DNA from: Fidelibacterota bacterium
Lineage (GTDB): Bacteria; Fidelibacterota; Marinisomatia; SCGC-AAA003-L08; D37C17
Length of the DNA stretch: 11,511 nt
Reading direction: 5' to 3'
Assembly: GCA_018671635.1 (NCBI GenBank)
Contig: JABHHG010000168.1
Span: 1-11,511, forward strand
The notes under the pieces were generated by a model. It was given only the letters and a program-made list of their open reading frames with translations. It had not been told where the DNA came from and searched no databases. Below are positions 1-8,220 of the stretch, piece by piece. Both the position numbers and the translations under genes were made by a program. The stretch's first letter is position 1. Every line of letters begins with the position of its first letter.

Positions 1-15
1 GGAGAGAGTAAAGAA

Positions 16-2184
16 ATGAAAAAAGATACACGTTATAATTATGATGGAAATGGTCGAGTAATTTCACCAGAATCAGAAGCCTTGAAAAGCATTCCCCAAG
101 ATGGGGGTGAATTATGGAATCGCTTGGTATTTGAGCAAAGTCCCTATTTACTTCAACATGCAGCTAACCCCGTAGATTGGTATCCATGGGGAGAGGAAGC
201 ATTTGCCAAGGCAACAAAAGAGGATAAACCAATATTCCTATCCATTGGCTATACTACTTGTCATTGGTGCCATGTGATGGAGCATGAGTCCTTCGAGGAT
301 GATGAAGTGGCAGCATTGTTGAATGATAGCTATATAGCAATAAAAGTTGATCGCGAAGAGCGTCCTGATATTGATAATGTGTATATGTCAGTAACTCAAA
401 TGTTAACTGGCCGAGGGGGCTGGCCCATGACGGTGATAATGACACCGGAAAAGGAACCCTTTTTTGCAGGGACTTATTTCCCTAAGCATACTCGGGGACG
501 TCGTGTAGGAATGATGGAATTATTGCCAAATGTTAAAACTTATTGGGATACGAAGCGTGATAGCCTTTTACAAGATGCTAAAAAACTTACGCAACGACTT
601 AAAAATACAAATCAAACTTATCGAAGCGGTGAATCATTGGCAGATGATATATTAGATAAAACATTTTCAATATTTGATAATCGTTTTGATGAAACATATG
701 GCGGATTCGGTAATGCTCCAAAATTTCCTAAACCGCATGATTATCTATTTTTATTGAAATATTATTCTCGAACTAAAAATACCAGAGCGTTGGCAATGGC
801 AGAGAAATCATTAATAGAAATGAGAAGAGGGGGGATGTATGATCAAGTTGGTTTTGGATTCCATCGATATTCTGTGGACAAGAGTTGGTTAGTGCCACAC
901 TTCGAAAAAATGCTTTATGATCAAGCTTTATTAGTCCATGCATATTTAGTGGCATACCAAGTAACTGGAGATCAATTCTATGCTGATGTGGTACGAGAAA
1001 TATTAGAATATGTTGAACGAGATATGACGTCTCCAGAAGGTGGCTTTTATTCTGCTGAAGATGCAGATAGTGAAGGAGAGGAAGGCCTGTTTTATTTATG
1101 GACCACCTCGGAATTGGGCGAACTGTTAGATGAATCGGATTCTCAATTGTTTCAAAAAATTATGAATATTTATGAAAATGGAAACTGGAATGAGGGGCGT
1201 CGTCATGGAGGGACCAATATTCCTCATCTAAAACAATCATGGAGTCAGTTAGCTAAGATAAATCAAACTAGTGAAAATGAATTAAATGATCGATACGAAA
1301 AGATTAGAGCCAAATTATTTAATGCACGAGAAGAAAGAGTACATCCCCAAAAAGATGATAAAATTCTCTCTGATTGGAATGGCTTGATGATTTCTGCATT
1401 TGCCAAAGCCGCAGTTGTTTTGAGGGAGGATAAATATACGGTATTGGCTGAAAATGCCGCAAATTATGTACTTACAATATTACGTGCAAAAGATGGTGGG
1501 CTTCTAAAGCGTTCTCGAAATGGTGAGGCTGGGATTCATGGACTCATTGAAGATTACTCTTTTGTAATTTGGGGTTTAATTGAATTATATCAACTCACAT
1601 TCAATGCAAAATATTTAGAATCTGCGGTGGAATTATCTGATTATCAATTTGAGCATTTTTGGGATTCACAGGGTCATGGATTTTACTTTACGCCCGATAA
1701 TGCAGAGCAATTATTAGTACGCTCAAAAGAGGTTTATGACGGTGCAATTCCTTCAGGAAATTCGGTAGCCGCATATAATTTCATTCGATTGGGTCGCATT
1801 CTTTCTCGTACTGATTATGAAGATATATCACATCAAACCATGACAGCCTTTGCACGAAATCTAAATAGAAGTGGTTCGGGCTATACACTCATGCTTCAAG
1901 GAGTGGAATATTTCTATGGGCCTTCTTATGAAGTATTAATTTTTGGAGACCCGGAATCAACTGATACTCAAAATATGATTACTGAGATTAGGAATATTCC
2001 TCAACCCAATAAAGTTGTGATTTTTGCGGGTAAAGATGGCGGTGATTTACAAAGTTTGATTCCATTTGTAGGTATGTATCCGTCATCAAAAGATGGTTCA
2101 CCTTTGGTATATGTATGTCAGAATTATTCCTGTAATTTACCCACTAATGATATTGAAAAGGTGAAAGGTCAGCTAGGCTACTAA
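16..2184 (+). CDS. DUF255 thioredoxin-fold / six-hairpin protein (YyaL, SPATA20 family)
   Basis: A 722-residue protein of the family that includes B. subtilis YyaL and human SPATA20, at about the family's usual length. An N-terminal thioredoxin-like domain (about residues 30-190) opens with the family block NRLVFEQSPYLLQHAANPVDW and carries CHWCH with Cys82 and Cys85 in a CxxC arrangement, followed by VDREERPDID. The rest (about 220-640) looks like the alpha/alpha barrel typical of these proteins, with GGMYDQVGFGFHRYS and VPHFEKMLYDQ. Near the C-terminus is a conserved Cys pair, Cys701 and Cys706. The molecular function of the family is not settled; a redox or sugar-related role is only suggested by the folds. 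No signal peptide, so probably cytoplasmic. The ATG at 16 follows a purine-rich GGAGAG at 1-6, and the preceding gene lies outside the window. The 40 residues before the family block include PQDGGELWNRL, also typical of homologues, which supports this start. Confidence 0.93.
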   Translation: MKKDTRYNYDGNGRVISPESEALKSIPQDGGELWNRLVFEQSPYLLQHAANPVDWYPWGEEAFAKATKEDKPIFLSIGYTTCHWCHVMEHESFEDDEVAALLNDSYIAIKVDREERPDIDNVYMSVTQMLTGRGGWPMTVIMTPEKEPFFAGTYFPKHTRGRRVGMMELLPNVKTYWDTKRDSLLQDAKKLTQRLKNTNQTYRSGESLADDILDKTFSIFDNRFDETYGGFGNAPKFPKPHDYLFLLKYYSRTKNTRALAMAEKSLIEMRRGGMYDQVGFGFHRYSVDKSWLVPHFEKMLYDQALLVHAYLVAYQVTGDQFYADVVREILEYVERDMTSPEGGFYSAEDADSEGEEGLFYLWTTSELGELLDESDSQLFQKIMNIYENGNWNEGRRHGGTNIPHLKQSWSQLAKINQTSENELNDRYEKIRAKLFNAREERVHPQKDDKILSDWNGLMISAFAKAAVVLREDKYTVLAENAANYVLTILRAKDGGLLKRSRNGEAGIHGLIEDYSFVIWGLIELYQLTFNAKYLESAVELSDYQFEHFWDSQGHGFYFTPDNAEQLLVRSKEVYDGAIPSGNSVAAYNFIRLGRILSRTDYEDISHQTMTAFARNLNRSGSGYTLMLQGVEYFYGPSYEVLIFGDPESTDTQNMITEIRNIPQPNKVVIFAGKDGGDLQSLIPFVGMYPSSKDGSPLVYVCQNYSCNLPTNDIEKVKGQLGY

Positions 2185-2801
2185 ATAGAACTGGCAATAC
2201 ACCATTGGGCGAGATAATAGGTTCCCAATACAATCAGCTGTGCCTGTGGGAGTGGTTTCACAAATCGATTTACTGCCAGTGAGGCATCAGATACCATAAA
2301 TAAAATTGAGCCCACCATGGCAAATAAAGTTGAGGTTGTTCCCCAAAATGCATTTAGTTGAATTACTTGCCATCCCATTAAGACGATTACACTCAAATAT
2401 ATAAAAACGGGTATTTTTAACACTCCTAAATCTGAGAATAAATATTTATAAAATATGCCACCAAGAATAATTAATGGAATACCAATCCATTCTAAACTAA
2501 CCGTAACGGTTTCTAATCCGAATGCCCCAATATACAGTAAATGTGTACAAAGAAAGCTGATGAGCCCAGGTAAAAAAAACCGTTCACTCATTAAAAAGAT
2601 ATCTCCAAAGAGTGAAAATATTAATCCTATAATCAATAAATTTTTATATAGAAGCGAATATGTGGGTTCCAGGGAGTAAGCGAAAACAATAATTAAAATA
2701 GTGGTGAGTGGTTTTAGAATGTAAAAGAATTTTCGATTAGAGAGTTTATCTGAAAAAATAGTGCTTAATCCACAAATGAGAATGAAAAGGTTGAACATCA
2801 T
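2181..2801 (-). CDS. YhhN/TMEM86 family membrane protein (putative lysoplasmalogenase)
   Basis: A 206-residue, very hydrophobic protein with about eight membrane segments (roughly 1-17, 26-43, 54-71, 78-95, 104-122, 128-147, 155-176, 186-203). It carries the usual YhhN landmarks: Lys30-Pro31 in YILKPLTT, Asp67 in SLFGDIFLM, His87 in FLCTHLLYI, Asp172 in FMVSDASLAVNRF and a closing GTYYLAQW. Characterised animal members (TMEM86) hydrolyse the vinyl-ether bond of lysoplasmalogen in membranes; the substrate in bacteria is less certain, so the enzyme name rests on the family only. The gene is last in the PDH operon. Its start region is ATGATG, and the first ATG (2801) overlaps the lpd stop as ATGA, implying translational coupling. 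The second ATG (2798) is an equally possible start. No clear Shine-Dalgarno is present. Its TAG stop overlaps the TAA of the opposing DUF255 gene. Confidence 0.85.
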   Translation of the reverse strand: MMFNLFILICGLSTIFSDKLSNRKFFYILKPLTTILIIVFAYSLEPTYSLLYKNLLIIGLIFSLFGDIFLMSERFFLPGLISFLCTHLLYIGAFGLETVTVSLEWIGIPLIILGGIFYKYLFSDLGVLKIPVFIYLSVIVLMGWQVIQLNAFWGTTSTLFAMVGSILFMVSDASLAVNRFVKPLPQAQLIVLGTYYLAQWCIASSI

Positions 2802-4216
2802 TTACTTTTTGGGATGTATAAATCGGTGATAGTACCTTCGATAATTTCTGCCGCATTTGCCACTGTTTCTGACAAAGATGGATGAGGGTGGATAGTAAGT
2901 CCAATATCTTCGGCATCTGCACCCATTTCGATGGCCAACATTCCTTCACCAATTAAATCACCTGCATTTATCCCAACGATTCCTATTCCAATAATAATAT
3001 TGGTTTCAGGGTCTGCTAAAATTTTAGTTTTACCTTCAGTTCGGTCCAATGCAATGGCACGGCCACTGGCTTGCCAAGGGAATTCACCTTTCACAAATGG
3101 AATTCCATCTCGCTTCAATTCAGCTTCAGTGGGGCCAGCCCATGCAATTTCGGGATCGGTAAATATGACTGCAGGGATAGCTTTAGGGTCAAATGAAGAT
3201 GATTCATCTCCTGAGATGACTTCTGCAGCAATTTTCCCTTCATGTGTTGCTTTGTGGGCAAGCATGGGGTCGCCCGTTATGTCTCCGATGGCATAGATTT
3301 TATTCACGGATGTTTGTCGTTTATCATTCACGGGAATAAATCCACGGACAGTAGGTGTAATTCCAGCCTTCTCCAATCCTAAGTTCTCGGTGTTTGGTTT
3401 GCGACCCACAGAGACCAATACTTTATCAAATGATTCAGTAAATTTTTCTCCATTAGTTGTTTCAAAATGAACTGATAATCCATCAGTTTCAGGTTTGATT
3501 TCAATAACTTTTGTAGAGAGATAAATTTTATTGAAATCTGCAGTCAGTTTTTTTTGCAATGGTTTGACTAAATCAGCATCTGCGCCAGGTAGGAGTGAAG
3601 ACATAAATTCTACTACCGTCACTTTACTTCCAAAGGCATGATAAACGGAGCCCATTTCTAAGCCAATATATCCACCACCAACTACCAATAAATTTTTCGG
3701 TATATCTTCTAAAGCGAGGGCACCCGTTGAACTAATGATGCGAGGATCTTCAGGGAATGTGGGGATTTTAGCTGGCTTTGAGCCAGTTGCGATTATACAA
3801 TCATCGAATGTATACGTTGAATTCCCTACGGTTCCTTCAACTGTAATTAAATTATTTGATAAAAATTTTGCAGTTCCCGTGGCTCTGGAAACTCCCCGAG
3901 CCTTTGCCATTTGGGCAATCCCTTTGTTCAATTGGGATATTACCGATTCTTTCCATGTTCTAATTTTATCAATCTCCAACGTAGGTGTTTCAAATGTAAC
4001 ACCTAATGATTCTACAGATTTTGCATCATTAATCACTTTGGCCAAATGGAGAAGTGCCTTTGATGGAATACATCCTCGATTTAAGCAAACTCCACCTAAG
4101 TCATCGAATTTATCTATCAGCAAAACTTGTTTCCCTAAATCAGCTGCCCTAAATGCGGCTGCATAACCGCCGGGGCCTGCACCAATTATGATTAATTCAA
4201 AATGAGTATTTGCCAT
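2798..4216 (-). CDS. lpdA: dihydrolipoyl dehydrogenase (PDH complex E3)
   Basis: A 472-residue FAD flavoenzyme that reoxidises dihydrolipoyl groups of the E2 subunit with NAD+ in the cytoplasmic pyruvate dehydrogenase complex. Seen in order: the FAD-binding glycine motif GAGPGGYAA (residues 12-20); the redox disulfide motif GGVCLNRGCIPSK with Cys44 and Cys49; a second Rossmann motif VVGGGYIGLEMG for NAD; the AIGD segment in KIYAIGDITGD; and the C-terminal dimer-interface HPHPSLSE with the catalytic His445-Glu450 pair. Length is normal for the family. The open frame extends upstream to a TTG at 4255, but the ATG at 4216 is chosen because MANTHFELIIIGAGPGG puts the FAD motif where it normally sits and leaves only 1 nt after the E2 stop. 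No strong Shine-Dalgarno precedes it, so translation is probably coupled to E2. It could also serve 2-oxoglutarate dehydrogenase or glycine cleavage, but its place in the operon argues that PDH is its main partner. Confidence 0.97.
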   Translation of the reverse strand: MANTHFELIIIGAGPGGYAAAFRAADLGKQVLLIDKFDDLGGVCLNRGCIPSKALLHLAKVINDAKSVESLGVTFETPTLEIDKIRTWKESVISQLNKGIAQMAKARGVSRATGTAKFLSNNLITVEGTVGNSTYTFDDCIIATGSKPAKIPTFPEDPRIISSTGALALEDIPKNLLVVGGGYIGLEMGSVYHAFGSKVTVVEFMSSLLPGADADLVKPLQKKLTADFNKIYLSTKVIEIKPETDGLSVHFETTNGEKFTESFDKVLVSVGRKPNTENLGLEKAGITPTVRGFIPVNDKRQTSVNKIYAIGDITGDPMLAHKATHEGKIAAEVISGDESSSFDPKAIPAVIFTDPEIAWAGPTEAELKRDGIPFVKGEFPWQASGRAIALDRTEGKTKILADPETNIIIGIGIVGINAGDLIGEGMLAIEMGADAEDIGLTIHPHPSLSETVANAAEIIEGTITDLYIPKSK

Positions 4217-4217
4217 A

Positions 4218-5495
4218 TTATGAGAGTGAGTTAAGTTCTTCAAGAATTGCAGCAAATGATCGTGTAAATTTTACTGCAGTTACCCCATCAATTACGCGAT
4301 GGTCATATGACAATGAAAATGGGAGCATCTTTCGAGGTACAAATTTTTTGTTGGTAAATACGGGTTCAATTTCCATTCGTGAGATGCCCATTATGGCAAC
4401 TTCAGGTGGATTAATAATTGGGGTGAAATAGGTTCCACCAACACCTCCGAGACTTGATATAGTAAAACATCCACCTTGCATTTCAGCTGGAAGGAGTTTT
4501 CCTAAACGAGCCTTTTCACTAAGTTGGGATAGTTCACGGGTAAGTTGTTTTAAACTTTTCTTATTCACATTTTTGATAACGGGCACCACTAATCCATTGG
4601 GGGTATCTACGGCCACGCCAATATTTATATATGATTTGAGGATTAGTTCTTTTCCATCGTTACTCAATGAACTATTAAATTCAGGCATTGTTTGTAAAAT
4701 TTTTACCACAGCCTTCATAAAAAATGGAAGGTGTGAAACCTTTATATTTGGGTCTATGTTCATGGCTTTTAGCGATTTACGAATTTTATCTAACTCAGTA
4801 ATATCAGCTTTATCGAATTGAGTTACATGAGGAATAGTTTGCCACGCTTCTTGGAGACGATCTCCAGTTACACGTTTGATTTTATTGAGTTTAATTCGGC
4901 TTACATCACCCCATTGGCCAAAATTAATTTCGGGTTTTGGAGGTGGGCTGAGCTGAGCTTCTTGAATAATATTTTGAGTTTGTGGTCGTTGTAATACTTC
5001 TTTGATAAAATTTTCCACATCTTCTTTTGTGATTCTATCTTTTGGCCCTGTTCCAGAAATATCACTAAGATTACAGCCTAATTCTCTGGCGAAACGGCGT
5101 ACGCTCGGACTGGCCGATGTGGATCCACCACCTGTTGTAGTAGATGCCTCAGTGGATGGTAATGAAACCGGTGAATCCGGAGGCGTTTCATTAATCTCTT
5201 GTTGAACTACTTCAGTTGGAACCTCTTCTATGATTTCTTCATTTTTCTTGGTAGAAGCCACATCTCCTGTGAGTGTAACAATGGGTTCGCCAGGTGAAAG
5301 GGTATCTCCTGCTGAAACATGTACATTCTCAACCTCACCAGCTTCTGTGGCAGGGATTTCCATAGATGCTTTATCAGTTTCAACTACAATTAGAATATCA
5401 TCAATAGAAATATTATCGCCTACTTTTATAGAAACATCACTAATCTCTACTGATTTGATACCTTCGCCAAGTTCTGGTAGTAGAATTTGTGCCAT
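4218..5495 (-). CDS. aceF: dihydrolipoamide acetyltransferase (PDH complex E2)
   Basis: A 425-residue E2 core subunit that accepts the acetyl group from E1 on a swinging lipoyl arm and passes it to CoA. Domains in order: a single lipoyl domain (1-78) with the lipoylation lysine Lys42 in ETDKASMEIP; a flexible Glu/Pro/Thr/Ser/Gly-rich linker (about 79-128); the peripheral subunit-binding domain (129-166, SPSVRRFARELG to KDRITKEDVENFI); a second linker; and the catalytic acyltransferase domain (about 195-425) ending with YDHRVIDG, where His399 and Asp403 are the expected catalytic pair. Enterobacterial AceF often has up to three lipoyl domains, so this is a short form, but one-domain E2 proteins are common. 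It lies 7 nt after aceE and 1 nt before lpd, which fixes the substrate as pyruvate rather than 2-oxoglutarate or branched-chain keto acids. Lipoylation enzymes are not in the window. Confidence 0.96.
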   Translation of the reverse strand: MAQILLPELGEGIKSVEISDVSIKVGDNISIDDILIVVETDKASMEIPATEAGEVENVHVSAGDTLSPGEPIVTLTGDVASTKKNEEIIEEVPTEVVQQEINETPPDSPVSLPSTEASTTTGGGSTSASPSVRRFARELGCNLSDISGTGPKDRITKEDVENFIKEVLQRPQTQNIIQEAQLSPPPKPEINFGQWGDVSRIKLNKIKRVTGDRLQEAWQTIPHVTQFDKADITELDKIRKSLKAMNIDPNIKVSHLPFFMKAVVKILQTMPEFNSSLSNDGKELILKSYINIGVAVDTPNGLVVPVIKNVNKKSLKQLTRELSQLSEKARLGKLLPAEMQGGCFTISSLGGVGGTYFTPIINPPEVAIMGISRMEIEPVFTNKKFVPRKMLPFSLSYDHRVIDGVTAVKFTRSFAAILEELNSLS

Positions 5496-5502
5496 AATTA
5501 TC

Positions 5503-8169
5503 CTAAACGGTTACCGGGTTTGGTTTTTCCGGATCAATTTTATATTTGTCAATCACAGCTTTAACCTGTGATTTATCTATTTTATTTTCACGACTCAATG
5601 CATCCAGAGCAGTCATCACAATATAGTATCGATTCACTTCAAAAAAACATCTAAGCTCCTCTCGAGTTTCACTTCGTCCAAATCCATCGGTGCCTAATGC
5701 CACAAAGCGACAGTCAATATATGGTGCGATTTGCTCTGCAACTAATTTTACATAATCTGAAATAGCAATAACCGGACCATTTTCAGGCTTCATACACGAA
5801 CCAACATATGAAGTTTTTGGTTCTTCCTGCGGATGTAAAATATTCCATCGACTTTTATCTTCTGCTTCACGATGAAGCTCACTATAACTGGTTACACTCC
5901 AAATATCAGAATCGATATTCCAGTCATCTTTTAATAATTTTGAGGCTTCAATCACCTCATTAACCAAAGCTCCACTTGCCAGTAGTTGTACTTTAGGTGC
6001 ATCACTTTGGGATCCATCAACTAGCCTATACATCCCCTTAATTATACCATCTTTAACAGAGTCTGGCATTTTAGGTTGAACATAATTTTCATTTTCAAGG
6101 GTGAGGTAATAGAATACATCCTCTTGGTCTTGATACATACATTTTAACCCATGTTGGATGATTACGGTAACTTCGTATGCATATGCAGGGTCGTATGCAC
6201 GCACGTTCGGTATAACGGATGCCATGAGTTGGCTATGTCCATCTTGGTGCTGTAAACCTTCGCCAGCTAATGTGGTTCTTCCAGCCGTACCCCCTAATAG
6301 AAAACCACGCGTTCTCATATCTGCGGCAGCCCAAATAAAATCGCCTACACGCTGAAACCCAAACATTGAATAGTAAATGAAGAATGGAATCATATTTACA
6401 TTGTGAGTACTATATGCCATTCCTGCCGCAATGAATGAAGAAATTGCACCCGCTTCACTGATTCCCTCTTCTAAAATTTGTCCATCGGTTGCTTCTTTAT
6501 AAAACAAGAATTGCTCAGAATCTACAGGTATGTATTTTTGACCGGAATGAGAATATATTCCCAATTGTCTAAATAGAGGGTCAATTCCAAAAGTTCGCGC
6601 TTCATCAGGGATAATGGGCACGATATGTTTACCAATATTTTTATCCTTAGTAATGAGGGTAAGGAATCTTACAAATGCCATGGTAGTTGAAATTTCACGG
6701 TCACCAGAACCATTTAGTAATTCTTCAAAATATGACAATTCAGGAATTTCCAGCGGTACTGAATCGCTTTTTCTAAAAGGTAGAGAACCACCCAGTTTTT
6801 CCCGTTGAGCTTTTAAATATTTGATTTCTTCACTATCTTCAGAAGGCTTATAAAAGGGTGCTTTAATACAATCTTCATCCGAAAGGGGAATGTCGAATCG
6901 TGATCTGAAATGAAGGAGCTCCTCCTCATTTAGTTTCTTTTGAGAATGGGTAATATTTCGCCCTTCACCAGCTTCACCCAGCCCATAACCCTTTATGGTT
7001 TGGGCTAAAATTACAGTGGGTTGACCTTTGTGTGATACAGCCTCTGCAAAGGCAGAATACACTTTGGCAGGATCATGTCCACCTACTTTAAACTTCCAGA
7101 GCTCATCGTCAGTGAGGTGTTCAACCATTTTTAATAAATCAGGGTGAGTTCCCCAAAAGTGTTCTCGAATATATGCGCCGCCTTCAACGATATATTTAAG
7201 TCGGTCACCGTCTACCATATGTTCTAAACGGTCTAATAATAATTCGCTATTTTCATGTTCCATGAATTGGTCCCACTCTGACCCCCAAATCACTTTTATT
7301 ACATTCCAGCCAGCGCCTCTAAATGCACCTTCTAATTCTTGAATTATCTTCCCATTACCTCGAACAGGGCCATCTAATCGTTGGAGGTTACAGTTCACCA
7401 CAAAAATTAAATTATCTAATTTTTCACGGGATGCAAGGGTTAGCGCACCTAAAGATTCGGGTTCATCCATTTCACCATCACCTAAAAATGCCCATACTTT
7501 TCGATTATTATCTTTAATGAATCCACGATCATTCATATAGTGCATAAAACGAGCTTGATAAATAGCCATGATGGGTCCAAGTCCCATTGATACGGTGGCA
7601 AATTGCCAGAAGTCTTTCATTAACCAAGGATGTGGATAGGATGACAATCCACCCTCTTTTGCCAATTCTTGTCTGAAATTAGTGAGTTGTGTTTCTGAAA
7701 TTCGACCTTCTAAAAATGCCCTGGCATAAATCCCTGGGGATGAATGTCCTTGAAAAAATACCATGTCACCACCTTCAGCACCATGACCTTTCATAAAATG
7801 ATTGAATGCTACTTCGTACAATGTAGCGGCAGATGAGAATGATGAAATATGTCCACCAATTCCATGGTTTTCTCGATTTGCGCGCACTACCATCGCCATG
7901 GCATTCCAGCGAATAAGCGATTTTATTCGTCGTTCAATATTACGGTCACCAGGAAACGGGTGTTGATTCGAAACGGGGATGGTATTCACATATGCTGTAT
8001 TTGGGCTGTACGGCATTTTAACACCATTACGACGGGCAAATTCGATCATCTTTTCGATGATGAAATGAGTTCGTTCAACGCCCTCAGTATCTAAGATTGC
8101 CCGAATGGATTCTATCCATTCCTGCGTTTCTTGCGGATCTATGTCATGTTTTAAATTTTTCTCGGTCAT
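5503..8169 (-). CDS. aceE: pyruvate dehydrogenase E1 component, homodimeric type
   Basis: An 888-residue thiamine-diphosphate enzyme that decarboxylates pyruvate and reductively acetylates the lipoyl group of E2. It matches the long single-chain AceE type, not the two-chain alpha/beta type, and the length equals that of E. coli AceE. Visible landmarks are FQGHSSPGIYARAF (His142); the Mg-ThDP motif GDGEMDEPES (230-239) continuing to NCNLQRLDGPV (259-269); His408 in RNITHSQKK, matching the flexible active-site loop; and QILEEGISEAG, where Glu568 corresponds to the ThDP-activating glutamate. The C-terminus contains the typical LGTDGFGRSETRE. The ATG at 8169 gives an N-terminus (DPQETQEWIESI) equivalent to DPIETRDWL of E. 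coli, so the start is well supported although the upstream AAGAATTAATTAAA is a poor Shine-Dalgarno. It is the first PDH gene of the leftward operon. No PdhR-type operator was recognised upstream. Confidence 0.97.
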   Translation of the reverse strand: MTEKNLKHDIDPQETQEWIESIRAILDTEGVERTHFIIEKMIEFARRNGVKMPYSPNTAYVNTIPVSNQHPFPGDRNIERRIKSLIRWNAMAMVVRANRENHGIGGHISSFSSAATLYEVAFNHFMKGHGAEGGDMVFFQGHSSPGIYARAFLEGRISETQLTNFRQELAKEGGLSSYPHPWLMKDFWQFATVSMGLGPIMAIYQARFMHYMNDRGFIKDNNRKVWAFLGDGEMDEPESLGALTLASREKLDNLIFVVNCNLQRLDGPVRGNGKIIQELEGAFRGAGWNVIKVIWGSEWDQFMEHENSELLLDRLEHMVDGDRLKYIVEGGAYIREHFWGTHPDLLKMVEHLTDDELWKFKVGGHDPAKVYSAFAEAVSHKGQPTVILAQTIKGYGLGEAGEGRNITHSQKKLNEEELLHFRSRFDIPLSDEDCIKAPFYKPSEDSEEIKYLKAQREKLGGSLPFRKSDSVPLEIPELSYFEELLNGSGDREISTTMAFVRFLTLITKDKNIGKHIVPIIPDEARTFGIDPLFRQLGIYSHSGQKYIPVDSEQFLFYKEATDGQILEEGISEAGAISSFIAAGMAYSTHNVNMIPFFIYYSMFGFQRVGDFIWAAADMRTRGFLLGGTAGRTTLAGEGLQHQDGHSQLMASVIPNVRAYDPAYAYEVTVIIQHGLKCMYQDQEDVFYYLTLENENYVQPKMPDSVKDGIIKGMYRLVDGSQSDAPKVQLLASGALVNEVIEASKLLKDDWNIDSDIWSVTSYSELHREAEDKSRWNILHPQEEPKTSYVGSCMKPENGPVIAISDYVKLVAEQIAPYIDCRFVALGTDGFGRSETREELRCFFEVNRYYIVMTALDALSRENKIDKSQVKAVIDKYKIDPEKPNPVTV

Positions 8170-8220
8170 TTTAATTAATTCTTATGTAAAAAGATAGGGT
8201 AAAAATACGAATTATTAATT
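8170..8220 (-). promoter_or_regulatory. aceE leader, possible promoter region
   Basis: This 51-nt AT-rich spacer lies between the DA1-like stop and the aceE start. On the minus strand it contains TTTACCCTATCTTTTTACATAAG, starting at 8203. No convincing -35/-10 pair and no terminator hairpin for the DA1-like gene can be seen. TATCTTTT loosely resembles the Bacteroidota -7 box TAnnTTTG, but its last base does not fit. The nonamer TTTACCCTA (8195-8203) recurs upstream of pfp. The spacer could hold the PDH promoter, or be a plain operon gap with readthrough from the DA1-like gene. Confidence 0.3.

Noticed and set aside
2931..3296. Plus-strand open frame of 121 codons opposite the C-terminal part of lpd
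   Set aside because: Antisense shadow rich in Pro, Ser and Ile with no family resemblance; the lpd frame explains the region.
3735..4166. Plus-strand open frame of 143 codons opposite lpd
   Set aside because: It lies wholly antisense to a confident E3 gene, has no ribosome-binding site, and its translation looks like a low-complexity reverse-strand shadow.
4217..4255. N-terminal extension of lpd to a TTG at 4255
   Set aside because: It would overlap aceF and add 13 residues before the FAD motif; the ATG at 4216 fits the family start and operon spacing.
5107..5262. Ser/Thr/Pro/Gly-rich stretch in aceF as a possible insertion or repeat
   Set aside because: Flexible linkers of this kind are normal between the lipoyl and subunit-binding domains of E2 proteins.
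5230..5571. Plus-strand open frame of 113 codons spanning the aceF start and aceE end
   Set aside because: It overlaps the lipoyl domain coding region in antisense, has a Ser/Ile-rich composition and no initiation signal.
8170..8180. TTAATTAA palindrome before aceE as an operator
   Set aside because: Too short and too AT-rich to stand out in this composition, and it does not match the PdhR consensus.
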